Positions 1 through 7,229 of a stretch of 25,693 nucleotides of DNA are shown in pieces. The stretch spans positions 1-25,693 of the forward strand of contig JBOHER010000494.1 in the NCBI GenBank assembly GCA_050701115.1, read 5' to 3'. A program made the position numbers and the translations under genes. Under the pieces are notes generated by a model, which saw nothing but the letters and a program-made list of their open reading frames with translations, was not told the DNA's origin and made no database searches. Each line of letters begins with the position of its first letter. Positions within the stretch are counted from its first letter, which is position 1. Origin of the DNA: JBOHER01 sp050701115 (GTDB taxonomy: Bacteria; Actinomycetota; Actinomycetes; Mycobacteriales; Pseudonocardiaceae).

Positions 1-671
1 CCACAATCACTCACGAGCGATAGCGCGCTACTGATCCTTGGTGCCACCGCCGCTACCTGCGGGTCGGCGAACAGCGGCAGGATGGTGTCCAGCCAGCCGG
101 GTTCGGGCACGGTGTCCGAGTCGAGAAACGCGACCAGCTCGGTTTGTGCCAGCCGCCACCCGGTGTTTCGGGCAGCCGCGGGTCCCACGGGGCGGGGGTG
201 ACGCACGGTGGCATGCAACAACGGAGCGGCCGATCCGTCGTCCACCACGATCCGGTCGGCGAGGTCACCGGTCGCTTCGAGTACTCGGCCCACCTCGGCC
301 GCGTTGTCCTTGACCGGGACAACGAGGGTGACGTCGTCGGTGCTCAGCGTGCACGGACCAGGTCGCGGATGCAGCACGCCGGCGTCGAGCAGGTGCCGGG
401 AGAGGGAGCCGTCGCCCCCGCTGTCGCCCACGGGCTGGCCGCCCACCCACGAGTCGAGCAGCCGCGCCCCTGCTGGGCTCAGTCGCAGCACGCGCAGCGG
501 AGAGCCGCCGACGAGCAGCCGGCCGCCGTCAAACCTGCGCACCGACTCGTCCAACACGACCCGCGTCCCCGCCGGAACGGGGCAAGTCGCAGGCGACTTT
601 CCGCCCGAAACGCCCTCGGTACGGGAAAGTCGGCGGCGACTTTCCGTCCGTCTTCCCTGCGGGGCCCTCAT
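1..671 (-). CDS. mftF: Mycofactocin glycosyltransferase MftF (5' part; runs off the left edge)
   Basis: This frame is open from an ATG at 671 to the left edge, giving about 223 residues. MftF is a family 2 glycosyltransferase that adds beta-1,4-glucose units to premycofactocin. Visible family features are a small N-terminal domain (RVVLDESVRRFDGG, then GGSPLRVLRLSPAG), and the GT2 core: VTLVVPVKDNA, the nucleotide-binding IVVDDGSA, GPAAARNTGW, and the DxD-like VAFLDSDTVPEPGW. Membrane segments expected later in the protein lie outside the window. The ATG overlaps the stop of the SDR gene as ATGA, so the two are probably translationally coupled. Residues 9-30 are encoded by two palindromic repeats and do not resemble the family; homology begins near residue 32. 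The last ten or so codons before the edge also stop looking like MftF, so the gene may be broken there. Confidence 0.85.
   Translation of the reverse strand, partial: MRAPQGRRTESRRRLSRTEGVSGGKSPATCPVPAGTRVVLDESVRRFDGGRLLVGGSPLRVLRLSPAGARLLDSWVGGQPVGDSGGDGSLSRHLLDAGVLHPRPGPCTLSTDDVTLVVPVKDNAAEVGRVLEATGDLADRIVVDDGSAAPLLHATVRHPRPVGPAAARNTGWRLAQTELVAFLDSDTVPEPGWLDTILPLFADPQVAAVAPRISSALSLVSDC
584..645. repeat. Pair of related palindromic repeats in the 5' end of mftF
   Basis: Two imperfect copies of one palindrome lie about 40 bases apart. The copy at 584-599 is AAGTCGC-AG-GCGACTT (7-bp arms). The copy at 624-645 has perfect 9-bp arms, GGAAAGTCG and CGACTTTCC, around GCGG. They share the core AAGTCG/CGACTTTCC. 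They look like a small extragenic palindromic element, but here they fall inside the reading frame of mftF, adding about 30 poorly conserved residues. Confidence 0.7.
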
Positions 672-1456
672 GCCGTGAACCCGCCGTCCGCGTGGACCAC
701 CGTGCCGGTGATCGCCGAGGATTCCGCGGAGCACAGCCAGCACACAGTGGCCGCGATCTCGTCCGGCTCCAGGATGCGCCCCACTAGCTGATGCTCAGCG
801 AACAACTCGACTGATTCGAGGTGGTACAGCCGTGCCGAGGCCTCGAGCATGTCCGTGCGAGTGGATCCGGGCGACACCGCGGTGGCGCAAATGCCGGTGC
901 CCTTCAAGTCATGCGCCAAGCCTTTGATCAAGCCCACCACGGCATGTTTGGCAGCGGAGTACCCGGCGAGATGCCACATGCCGCGATGGGCCGCAGCCGA
1001 GGCCAGCGCGACGAATCGGCCGGACCGTGGCTCTCCTCGGCGCAGCAGCACCGGAATCGCCGCGCGGGCGAGGTTGGCCACACCCTCGACGCCGACCGAG
1101 AACACCGCGGCCCACTCCTCGTCGGTGCTCTGCCACAGCGCCCGGCCGCCCGCCATCACCGCCGCCGCGGCCACCGCCGCGTCCAGGCCGCCGAAGCGAT
1201 CTTCGGCGAGTGCTACGGCGTCGCGGAGGGCCTGGGCATCCTGGACGTCGGCGGCCACGTCCACGACCGAACCGGGATAGTCGGCTGCCAGGGCGGCGAG
1301 GTCATCCCGGGTCGCCATCGGGTAGGGAACGCGTGGATCATCGGCGCAGCGATCGACCGCGACCACCCGCCAGCCGGAGGACGCGAGGCGGCGGACGGTG
1401 GCGGCGCCGATGCCGCGCGCCGCACCGGTGACAATGGCGACCCTGGGTGCGTTCAC
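668..1456 (-). CDS. Mycofactocin-dependent-type SDR family oxidoreductase
   Basis: A 262-residue short-chain dehydrogenase/reductase. The N-terminal Rossmann motif TGAARGIG is at residues 10-17, and the catalytic Ser153, Tyr166 and Lys170 (YSAAK) are present. After the second beta strand (VVAVDR), residues 37-66 are an insertion not found in ordinary SDRs. Such insertions mark the mycofactocin-associated SDRs, which hold NAD(H) tightly and pass electrons to mycofactocin. The usual NNAG motif is replaced by an alanine-rich AAAAV. The start is a GTG with a GAGGG ribosome-binding site about 11 bases upstream. The gene lies 5 bp after mftD and overlaps mftF by 4 bases, so it is part of the operon. 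The substrate, presumably an alcohol, cannot be read from sequence. It occupies the place where mftE often lies. Confidence 0.85.
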   Translation of the reverse strand: MNAPRVAIVTGAARGIGAATVRRLASSGWRVVAVDRCADDPRVPYPMATRDDLAALAADYPGSVVDVAADVQDAQALRDAVALAEDRFGGLDAAVAAAAVMAGGRALWQSTDEEWAAVFSVGVEGVANLARAAIPVLLRRGEPRSGRFVALASAAAHRGMWHLAGYSAAKHAVVGLIKGLAHDLKGTGICATAVSPGSTRTDMLEASARLYHLESVELFAEHQLVGRILEPDEIAATVCWLCSAESSAITGTVVHADGGFTA

Positions 1457-1461
1457 ATCAG

Positions 1462-2634
1462 TTACATCCCTCTGGTGAAGCCCTCAGGGACGAGGATGTC
1501 ATCGGGGACGAGGTCGTGGATCGACGCGCGTCCGAGCCCGAGCAGGGCCGAGTCGATTCCGTTGCGGAGGATTTCCAGCACGTTGTGCACGCCCTTTTCT
1601 CCGTTGGCGGCCATACCCCACAGATAGGGGCGTCCAATAAGGACAGCGCGAGCGCCGAGCGCTACGGCCTTCACCACGTCACTGCCGCGGCGGATGCCGC
1701 CGTCGAGCACCACCTCGATCTGGTCGCCGACAGCGTCGACGATGCTGGGCAGCGCCCGGATCGAGGCGGGTGTGCTGTCCAGGTTGTTGCCACCGTGGTT
1801 GGACACCGAGATGGCGCTGGCTCCGATGTCCACCGCGCGGCGGGCATCGTCCGGATGCATGATCCCCTTGATCAGGAATGGGCCGTCCCACTGCTGGCGC
1901 AGCCACGCCAGGTTCTCCCAGGTCGGTGGCGGTGTCCCCATCCATTCGCCGTATGCGCCGAAGAACGTCGGGCCCTTCGCACCGGCTGCCGCGAGATTGG
2001 GGGTGGTGAGGTCGGGAAGCTTGCCCGCGAGCAGGAAATCGAACAGCCACCGGGGGCGGACCATGACTTGCGGGGCGAACTTCAGCATGGTCTTGACGTC
2101 GACTCGTTCCGGCAGCGGCGGGCTGCCCCAGTCGCGCGCGGTGACGAACGACCAGTCGAGCGTGAGGATCAAGGCTTTCGCACCCGCTCGCTTGGCGCGG
2201 TCCAGCCGCCGCAGCATGGCGTCCTCGCTGCCCAGCCAATACGCCTGGAAGAAGACCTTCGGATTGGCCGCCACAACCTCCTCGATCGGCTTGCTGGCGA
2301 ACGAACTCAGCCCCATCGCGGTACCCGACGCCGCGGCGGCCCGCGCGACCGCGACCTCGCCGTCCGGGTGCACCGCCTGTACTCCGGTGGGGGAGAGGAT
2401 CACCGGGAGAGAGATCTCCTGCCCGAGCACGGTGGTCGCCTGGTTGCGCGTCTGGGGAAGATCGGCGATATGTGGCCGGAAACCCAGTTGGCCGAACGCC
2501 GCGACGTTGTCGTCCAGGGTGAGGCCCCGCTCCGATCCGGCCAGCAGGGCGAGGTAGACCGATTTCGGCACTCGCTTCTTGGCCATCCGCTGTGCCTCGG
2601 CGACGGTCTCGAACCACTCTCGGGTGCTTGCCAT
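1462..2634 (-). CDS. mftD: Mycofactocin biosynthesis FMN-dependent oxidase/deaminase MftD
   Basis: A 390-residue protein of the FMN-dependent alpha-hydroxy-acid dehydrogenase (lactate oxidase/glycolate oxidase) family. MftD oxidatively deaminates the cyclised dipeptide AHDP to premycofactocin, whose alpha-keto amide is the redox centre. The family core is full length: LPVILSPTG near residue 80 (flavin contact), FLIKGIMHPDDA carrying the conserved Lys, SNHGGNNLD with the active-site His280, and the phosphate-binding VVLDGGIRRGSD followed by ALGARAVLIGRPYLWG. The NHGGNNLD form, rather than NHGARQLD of lactate oxidases, is typical of MftD. The ATG has an AAAGGA ribosome-binding site 5 bases upstream. 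It lies between mftC and the SDR gene. Confidence 0.95.
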   Translation of the reverse strand: MASTREWFETVAEAQRMAKKRVPKSVYLALLAGSERGLTLDDNVAAFGQLGFRPHIADLPQTRNQATTVLGQEISLPVILSPTGVQAVHPDGEVAVARAAAASGTAMGLSSFASKPIEEVVAANPKVFFQAYWLGSEDAMLRRLDRAKRAGAKALILTLDWSFVTARDWGSPPLPERVDVKTMLKFAPQVMVRPRWLFDFLLAGKLPDLTTPNLAAAGAKGPTFFGAYGEWMGTPPPTWENLAWLRQQWDGPFLIKGIMHPDDARRAVDIGASAISVSNHGGNNLDSTPASIRALPSIVDAVGDQIEVVLDGGIRRGSDVVKAVALGARAVLIGRPYLWGMAANGEKGVHNVLEILRNGIDSALLGLGRASIHDLVPDDILVPEGFTRGM

Positions 2635-2650
2635 GGGTGTCCTTTCGCGA

Positions 2651-3871
2651 TCAGCGGAAGTTAGCTAGGGCGACGGGAGGGCGGAAGCCGGCCAGTGGGC
2701 TGGTATCGCACGCCCGATCGGGGGTGCGTTCCGGTTCCGGCGGTCCCCAGCCGATGCCCACCGACACCACCTGACGGCGCGGTTTGGTCGTGCGGGAATG
2801 GTTCTTGTCCGGCTTGGGTTTGTCGCCGCCGACCATGGCCAGCGCCCGCTCCCCGTTGCCTTTCACGCACTCCGGATCGGGGCCGTCCAACGGAAGGCCG
2901 GTGAAGAACTTGGCCGCCATGCAGCCGGCCTGGCAGGAGTCATACGCCGAACAGGACGCGCAGGCACCGCCGGTTTGCGGTCGCCGCAGCCGGGAGAACA
3001 ACTCGGAGGTCCGCCAGACGGCCTCGAACCCGCCCTCATCGCGCACGTTGCCCGCCAGGAAATCGGAGTGGATGGCGAACGGGCAGGCGTAGACGTCGCC
3101 GATCGGGTCGATCAGGCAGACCACCCGCCCGGCCCCGCACAGGTTGAGGCCCGGCAGGGGAGTGGAACCGAGCGCGTTGAGGTGGAAGAAGGAGTCGCCG
3201 GTCAGGACCTGCTCGCTGTGTGCGAGCAGCCAGTTGTAGATCTCGAGTTGCTGTTCGGCGGTGGGGTGCAGGTCGTCCCACACATCGGCGCCCCGGCCGG
3301 ACGGGCGGAGGCGGGTGATCCGCAGTTGCGCCCCGAATCGGTCGGCGATCGCCTTGAACTCGTCGAGCTGGCACACATTGTGCCGGGTCATCACGACGGA
3401 GATCTTGAAACCGCGGAACCCGGCCGCGGCGAGGTTCTCCATGGCTTTCCACGCCATCGCAAAGGAACCAGGGCCGCGCACCGCGTCGTTGACCTCCGCG
3501 GTCGCGCCATCCAGGGAGATCTGAACGTCTACGTAATCGGTCTTCGCGAGCTGCTCGGCGCGGCTGCGGGTCAACCGGACGCCGTTGGTGGAGAACTTCA
3601 CGCCGACCTGGTGCGAGATCGCGTAATCGAGCAGTTCCCAGAAATCCGGCCGCACGGTGGGCTCCCCGCCGCCGATGTTGACGTAGAAAACCTGCATGCG
3701 ACGCAATTCGTCGATCACCGCTTTGCATTCTGCGGTGGACAGTTCGCGCGGATCACGCCTGCCCGATGAGGAAAGGCAGTGCTCGCACGCGAGGTTGCAG
3801 GCATAGGTCAGCTCCCAGGTCAGGCAGATAGGAGCGTCCAGCCCGTGCTGGAAGTGCTCGACGAGTTTCAT
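2651..3871 (-). CDS. mftC: Mycofactocin radical SAM maturase MftC
   Basis: A 406-residue radical SAM/SPASM peptide maturase. MftC acts on the C-terminal Val-Tyr of MftA, first decarboxylating the tyrosine and then cross-linking it to valine, with MftB as peptide chaperone. The SAM-cluster motif CNLACEHC is at Cys25, Cys29 and Cys32, followed by the SAM-binding GGGEPT. The C-terminal SPASM region has cysteines in LCGAGRVVC, YACPF, CASCSAYDSCQAGC and DPECVKG that would hold auxiliary Fe-S clusters. The last 60 or so residues are a basic, proline-rich tail of low conservation. An AAGGA ribosome-binding site sits 7 bases before the ATG. It is the third gene of the operon, 39 bp after mftB. Confidence 0.96.
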   Translation of the reverse strand: MKLVEHFQHGLDAPICLTWELTYACNLACEHCLSSSGRRDPRELSTAECKAVIDELRRMQVFYVNIGGGEPTVRPDFWELLDYAISHQVGVKFSTNGVRLTRSRAEQLAKTDYVDVQISLDGATAEVNDAVRGPGSFAMAWKAMENLAAAGFRGFKISVVMTRHNVCQLDEFKAIADRFGAQLRITRLRPSGRGADVWDDLHPTAEQQLEIYNWLLAHSEQVLTGDSFFHLNALGSTPLPGLNLCGAGRVVCLIDPIGDVYACPFAIHSDFLAGNVRDEGGFEAVWRTSELFSRLRRPQTGGACASCSAYDSCQAGCMAAKFFTGLPLDGPDPECVKGNGERALAMVGGDKPKPDKNHSRTTKPRRQVVSVGIGWGPPEPERTPDRACDTSPLAGFRPPVALANFR

Positions 3872-3910
3872 GCAGAGTCCTTGTTTGCTCGGGTAGTTCG
3901 GGGCGTCGGC

Positions 3911-4216
3911 CTACCTGGCCTGGATGGTTCCTGCGGACAGCAGCCCGGCCAGCGCCTCGCGGTATCGGCCTTGTTCGTCGGCAGGCACCTCGGCCGCCGC
4001 CAGTGCGCCGTGTACGTCCTGGTGGTGTTCCAGTTCGCGCACCACGCGCACCAGGGCGAGGGTCTTCAGGAAGGACAGCCGCCTGGTGCCGAAGTCGTAG
4101 GCCAATGCGCCGAAGGGCTCGGGCCGTAGAGAGACGGTGGGATTGAGCCGATAGGCCCGGCTCGGGTCGAAGCCGCTCGCCGGTCCGCCGGGCTCAGTAG
4201 ACGCCGCACATGCCAT
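3911..4216 (-). CDS. mftB: Mycofactocin precursor peptide chaperone MftB
   Basis: A 101-residue protein with the RiPP recognition element fold that binds MftA and presents it to MftC. Family hallmarks are YRLNPTVSLRPEPFGALAYDF and GTRRLSFLK, followed by a helical C-terminus. The ATG at 4216 was chosen because a longer frame up to 4309 only reads mftA in another frame, and because MftB proteins normally begin 15-20 residues before the YRL motif. A GAGGAA ribosome-binding site lies 10 bases upstream, inside mftA. The gene overlaps the end of mftA by 23 bases, so its first codons share DNA with the conserved core-peptide codons of MftA. Confidence 0.93.
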   Translation of the reverse strand: MACAASTEPGGPASGFDPSRAYRLNPTVSLRPEPFGALAYDFGTRRLSFLKTLALVRVVRELEHHQDVHGALAAAEVPADEQGRYREALAGLLSAGTIQAR

Positions 4217-4313
4217 CGATCGACACTTCCTCGACGAGCAGATCGTCTTCGACGCCGGTGGTTTCGGCAGTAGCCGTAGCGGTGTCGGTCGCGGTGCTCT
4301 CGGACTCACTCAT
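4194..4313 (-). CDS. mftA: Mycofactocin precursor peptide MftA
   Basis: A 39-residue peptide and the genetic source of the cofactor. The N-terminus is rich in Ser, Thr, Ala and Glu (MSESESTATDT). It is followed by an acidic leader (VEDDLLVEEVS) and the invariant C-terminal core IDGMCGVY, ending on the Val-Tyr pair that MftC modifies. A GAGGAG ribosome-binding site lies 8 bases before the ATG. It is the first gene of the leftward operon, starting 76 bp from the divergent mftR. Its short length makes it easy to miss in routine gene calling. Confidence 0.97.
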   Translation of the reverse strand: MSESESTATDTATATAETTGVEDDLLVEEVSIDGMCGVY

Positions 4314-4331
4314 GGTTCACTCCTCGTTGAG

Positions 4332-4360
4332 TTGGCTGGTGTGAGCGTGCGCACTAGAAT
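4332..4360 (+). promoter_or_regulatory. Predicted mftR promoter
   Basis: TTGGCT at 4332-4337 and TAGAAT at 4355-4360 are separated by exactly 17 bases, a good sigma-70/HrdB-type promoter. Transcription would begin around 4366-4368, inside the palindrome at 4363-4377. On the opposite strand TATTCT (4362-4357) is a plausible -10 for the mftA operon, but its -35 is weak. Confidence 0.55.
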
Positions 4361-4362
4361 AA

Positions 4363-4377
4363 TGGCACCGAGTGCCA
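4363..4377. promoter_or_regulatory. Predicted MftR operator palindrome
   Basis: A perfect inverted repeat, TGGCAC-CGA-GTGCCA, lies in the intergenic region between the divergent mftR and mftA. It overlaps the predicted mftR transcription start and abuts the -10-like TATTCT for mftA. A TetR repressor bound here would shut both directions. This fits the known repression of the mft operon by MftR and its release by long-chain acyl-CoA; the binding site itself is inference. Confidence 0.6.
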
Positions 4378-4389
4378 AATGGAAGGGTC

Positions 4390-5010
4390 ATGGCAGGAGA
4401 ACCATCCGATCGCGCATCCGAACCGTCCGTTCGGCCAGGTAGGCGCAGGTCGACAAGCCGGCACGAACTGGAGAAGGTCGCCTTCGAGCTCTTCGGGCGC
4501 GCCGGCTTCGATGCGACCACGGTCGACGAGATCGCCAAGGAGGCGGGGATCGGACGCCGGACGTTCTTCCGCTACTTCGACTCCAAGAACGACGTGGTGT
4601 GGGGGAACTTCTCCGAGCAGTTGGCCACCATGCGGCAGCAGTTCGCCCACCGCCCGCCGGATCAGCCCCTGATGCAGGCCTTGCGCGTCGTGGTGGTCGA
4701 GTTCAACCGGGTGCAGCCCGCCGAAGTGCCATGGCACCGCAGGCGGATGGAACTGATCCTGCGTACGCCCGCGCTCCAGGCGCACTCCACTTTGCGCTAT
4801 GCCGAGTGGCGCGAGGTGGTCGCCGAATTCGCCGCACTTCGGCTCGGCGTGGACAAGGCAGGCCTGGTTCCGCAGGCGATTGCCCACGCAGCGCTCGGCG
4901 TCGCGCTCGCCGGTTACGAGCACTGGCTGGCCAACCCTGCTCGCGAACTGTGCGATGTTCTGGACACCGCCATGGCAGACCTCGGGACCGGCTTCGGCTC
5001 GCTCGGCTGA
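4390..5010 (+). CDS. mftR: Mycofactocin system TetR-family repressor MftR
   Basis: A 206-residue TetR-family regulator. The N-terminal helix-turn-helix reads RHELEKVAFELFGRAGF, then TTVDEIAKEAGIGRRTFFRYF, which is the characteristic form in MftR proteins. The C-terminal ligand domain is helical. MftR represses the mft genes and responds to long-chain acyl-CoAs. I chose the ATG at 4390, preceded by GGAAGG, over a GTG at 4372 because 4372 lies within the operator palindrome and past the predicted transcription start. It is divergent from mftA and 3' of it lies the first glycine riboswitch. Confidence 0.92.
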   Translation: MAGEPSDRASEPSVRPGRRRSTSRHELEKVAFELFGRAGFDATTVDEIAKEAGIGRRTFFRYFDSKNDVVWGNFSEQLATMRQQFAHRPPDQPLMQALRVVVVEFNRVQPAEVPWHRRRMELILRTPALQAHSTLRYAEWREVVAEFAALRLGVDKAGLVPQAIAHAALGVALAGYEHWLANPARELCDVLDTAMADLGTGFGSLG

Positions 5011-5017
5011 GGTTCAC

Positions 5018-5226
5018 ACAGCGGGAGAGTTCCGCCGTTCCATCCTCAGGATCAGCGGGCGCCGTAGGAGCAACTCCTCCCCAGGAATCTCTCAGGCCCC
5101 TGTACCGCCATGGCTAGGCAACTCTGGAAAGCAGTCGGGGCTGCGGCAGCAGCTCTGACTCACCGACGGTGCAAGCGAGCCGAGCTTCGCGAAATCTCTC
5201 AGGTGCCGATGACAGAGCGGGGAGGA
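5018..5226 (+). ncRNA. Tandem glycine riboswitch upstream of the permease gene
   Basis: Both aptamers are recognisable. Aptamer 1 has GCGGGAGAG at 5021-5029, GCGCCGTAGGAGCAA, ATCTCTCAGGC and CAACTCTGGAAAG. Aptamer 2 has CACCGACGGTGCAAGC, ATCTCTCAGGTGCC and GATGACAGAGCGGGGAGGA, ending near 5226. These are the conserved blocks of the gcvT glycine riboswitch. The RNA would sense glycine and control the permease gene 200 bases downstream. Such elements usually raise expression of glycine use genes when glycine is plentiful. Confidence 0.93.
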
Positions 5227-5425
5227 ACCCGATCCGCGTTGGCGTTTCCCACGCCACCAGCCATCAGGAGTTCCCCCATCTCGATTCGGTCCGTCGCCGT
5301 TCGTGTACAGCCACGTTTGGTCACCCCTGCCTCAACACGAGTGCCGGGCAGGGGCATCACGCGGCTCAACGGCTTCATCCGTCGGAGTATGGCGGGACCT
5401 TCGCGGCACAAACCGAAGGGCTGTC
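5227..5425 (+). promoter_or_regulatory. Leader between riboswitch 1 and the permease gene, with a GC-rich hairpin
   Basis: There is no credible gene here. The main structure is a perfect 8-bp stem, CCCCTGCC (5324-5331) with GGCAGGGG (5347-5354), around a 15-base loop and without a following T run. A smaller stem, TGGCG/CGCCA, occurs near 5240-5260. These could be part of the riboswitch expression platform. A frame upstream of the permease start is open here but has no coding character. Confidence 0.4.
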
Positions 5426-6991
5426 ATGTCTGATCTCGCTACCAGCGTCGCAGTGGAGGTCGATGCGGGGTTGCCTGCCGAAGGCAGCGTCGCGTCGTCC
5501 GAAGGCGCCGCGCACCTGTCCCGTTCACTGTCGAACCGCCATATCCAACTGATCGCGATCGGTGGTGCGATTGGGACCGGGCTGTTCATGGGCTCGGGTA
5601 AGACGATCTCTTTGGCCGGTCCATCCGTCATCTTCGTTTACATGATCATCGGGTTCATGCTCTTCTTCGTCATGCGTGCGATGGGCGAGATCCTGCTCTC
5701 CAACCTCAGTTACACATCGTTCACCGATTTCGCGGCGGACCTGTTGGGGCCGTGGGCCGGATTCTTCACCGGATGGACCTACTGGTTCTGCTGGATCGTG
5801 ACGGGGATGGCGGACATCGTGGCTATCGCCGGATACGTCACGTTCTGGTGGCCCGACCTGCCGCTGTGGATTCCGGGCATTGCCGCCATCCTTCTCCTGC
5901 TGGGCCTCAACCTACCCAGCGTGAAAGCCTTCGGCGAAACCGAATTCTGGTTCGCACTGGTCAAGATCATTGCCATCGTCACCCTGATCGTGGTGGGCAT
6001 CGTCATGGTCCTGAGCGCTTTCACCGCGCCTGACGGTTCCCAGGCCACATTCGCCAACCTGTGGAACGACGGCGGCATGTTCCCCACCGGGCCGATGGGA
6101 TTCATCGCGGGGTTCCAGATCGCCGTTTTCGCGTTCGTCGGCATCGAGTTGGTCGGAACCACTGCCGCGGAGACCAAGACCCCCGAGTCGACTCTGCCGA
6201 AGGCAGTCAACGCCATCCCGGTGCGGGTGATGCTCTTCTAGGTCGTGGCCCTTGCCGTCATCATCTCGGTGACGCCATGGCGGGAGTTCACCGCCGACCG
6301 GTCGCCGTTCGTGGCCATGTTCACTCTTGCCGGCTTGGCGATCGCGGCCGCGATGATCAACTTCGTTGTCCTCACCTCCGCGGCATCATCGGCCAACTCC
6401 GGCATCTACTCCACCTCCCGCATGATCTACGGCTTGGCGCAAGAGGGCGACGCGCCGGCCCGATTCCGTCGCCTGACCCGCCGTCGGGTGCCTGCCCGCG
6501 CGCTGGTCTTCTCGTGTTCCTTCCTGCTCGGCGGCGTTGTGCTGCTCTACGCGGGGCAGTCCATCATCGAGGCGTTCACCATGGTCACCACCATTTCCGC
6601 CCTGCTGTTCATGTTCGTCTGGACCATCATCCTGGTCTCCTACCTCGTCTATCGCCGACGGCGGCCGCACCTGCACGCCGCCTCCAGGTTCAAGATGCCC
6701 GGCGGAGTCGCCATGTGTTGGGTGGTGCTCGCCTTCTTCGGCTTCCTGATCTGGGCCTTGACCCAGGAGGAAGACACGTTCAAGGCGCTCCTGGTCATGC
6801 CTTGCTGGTTCGGTGCCCTTGGCGTCGCCAGCGGCCAACTCGGCGCCGCCGCGGGGCCAACTCGGCGCCGCCGCGGGCCAACCCGGCGCCGCCAGCGGCC
6901 AACTCGGCGCCGCCTTGAGGACACCGGAATCGCGGAGTACTGGACGAACGGCTACATCGGCACGTACGGTGTGAGCCGCACAACCGAATAA
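5426..6991 (+). pseudogene. Amino-acid permease (CycA/AnsP-like APC family), interrupted by an in-frame amber codon
   Basis: The frame encodes an APC-superfamily amino-acid:proton symporter like CycA (D-serine/alanine/glycine). It has LSNRHIQLIAIGGAIGTGLFMGSG in TM1, typical AMGEILLSNLSY, and about twelve hydrophobic segments. The reading frame is broken at TAG 6239-6241 (VRVMLF-stop-VVALAVI), where relatives have an aromatic residue, consistent with one TAC or TAT to TAG change. The same frame continues to 6991 with full homology up to about codon 465. The C-terminus then runs into a 21-bp tandem repeat with an extra base and ends in unrelated basic sequence. Start is ATG 5426 with GAAGGG 5 bases upstream. 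The upstream glycine riboswitch implies a role in glycine uptake. It is either a pseudogene, a read-through gene or a sequencing error. Confidence 0.85.
6830..6914. repeat. Four-copy 21-bp tandem repeat in the permease 3' end
   Basis: Units are 6830-6850, 6851-6872, 6873-6893 and 6894-6914, each containing GGCCAACTCGGCGCCGCC or a one-base variant. Three are 21 bp and in frame; the second is 22 bp because of an extra G, which shifts the downstream frame from GQLGAAA-type to GPTRRR-type repeats. The shift suggests slippage. Confidence 0.85.
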
Positions 6992-7009
6992 CGGGCCGTG
7001 ATGAGTCGG

Positions 7010-7201
7010 AGCGGGAGAGTCCTCGCGTCAGCGGGGCACCGAAGGAGCAAACTCCCCGGAATCTCTCAGGTACATCTACCGCTTCGACCAGGCCGACTCT
7101 GGAAAGTAGGCGCACCGAGCGCCTCACCCACGGTGCAAGCCGCTCGCCGATGTTCGTCGTCGAGCAGTGAAGCTCTCAGGTTCCATGACAGAGGGGGAGT
7201 T
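7010..7201 (+). ncRNA. Tandem glycine riboswitch upstream of gcvP
   Basis: Aptamer 1 shows GCGGGAGAG at 7011-7019, GGGGCACCGAAGGAGCAA, ATCTCTCAGGTAC and GACTCTGGAAAG. Aptamer 2 shows CACGGTGCAAGCC, AGCTCTCAGG and ATGACAGAGGGGGAG near 7200. This is a second full glycine riboswitch, about 2 kb from the first and directly upstream of the glycine cleavage operon, its classical target. Confidence 0.95.
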
Positions 7202-7209
7202 CCCACAGC

Positions 7210-7229
7210 CGGACAGGTATCCCTGTCCG
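7210..7229 (+). promoter_or_regulatory. Hairpin between riboswitch 2 and the gcvP ribosome-binding site
   Basis: CGGACAGG and CCTGTCCG form a perfect 8-bp stem with a TATC loop, 8 bases before the GAGGAG ribosome-binding site (7238-7243). There is no T tract. In addition GGGAG at 7195-7199, the end of the riboswitch, can pair with CTCCC at 7244-7248 beside the ribosome-binding site. Translation control is therefore possible; this is inference. Confidence 0.45.

Noticed and set aside
2798..3769. 323-codon frame antisense to mftC
   Set aside because: The opposite strand has all MftC cysteine motifs.
4217..4309. N-terminal extension of mftB to 4309
   Set aside because: It reads mftA in another frame, and MftB homologues start near 4216.
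5324..5354. Rho-independent terminator
   Set aside because: The 8-bp stem has a long loop and no T tract, so it is kept only as a possible leader structure.
5303..5425. Upstream extension of the permease frame
   Set aside because: It lies in the riboswitch leader, while ATG 5426 has a good ribosome-binding site and the usual N-terminus.
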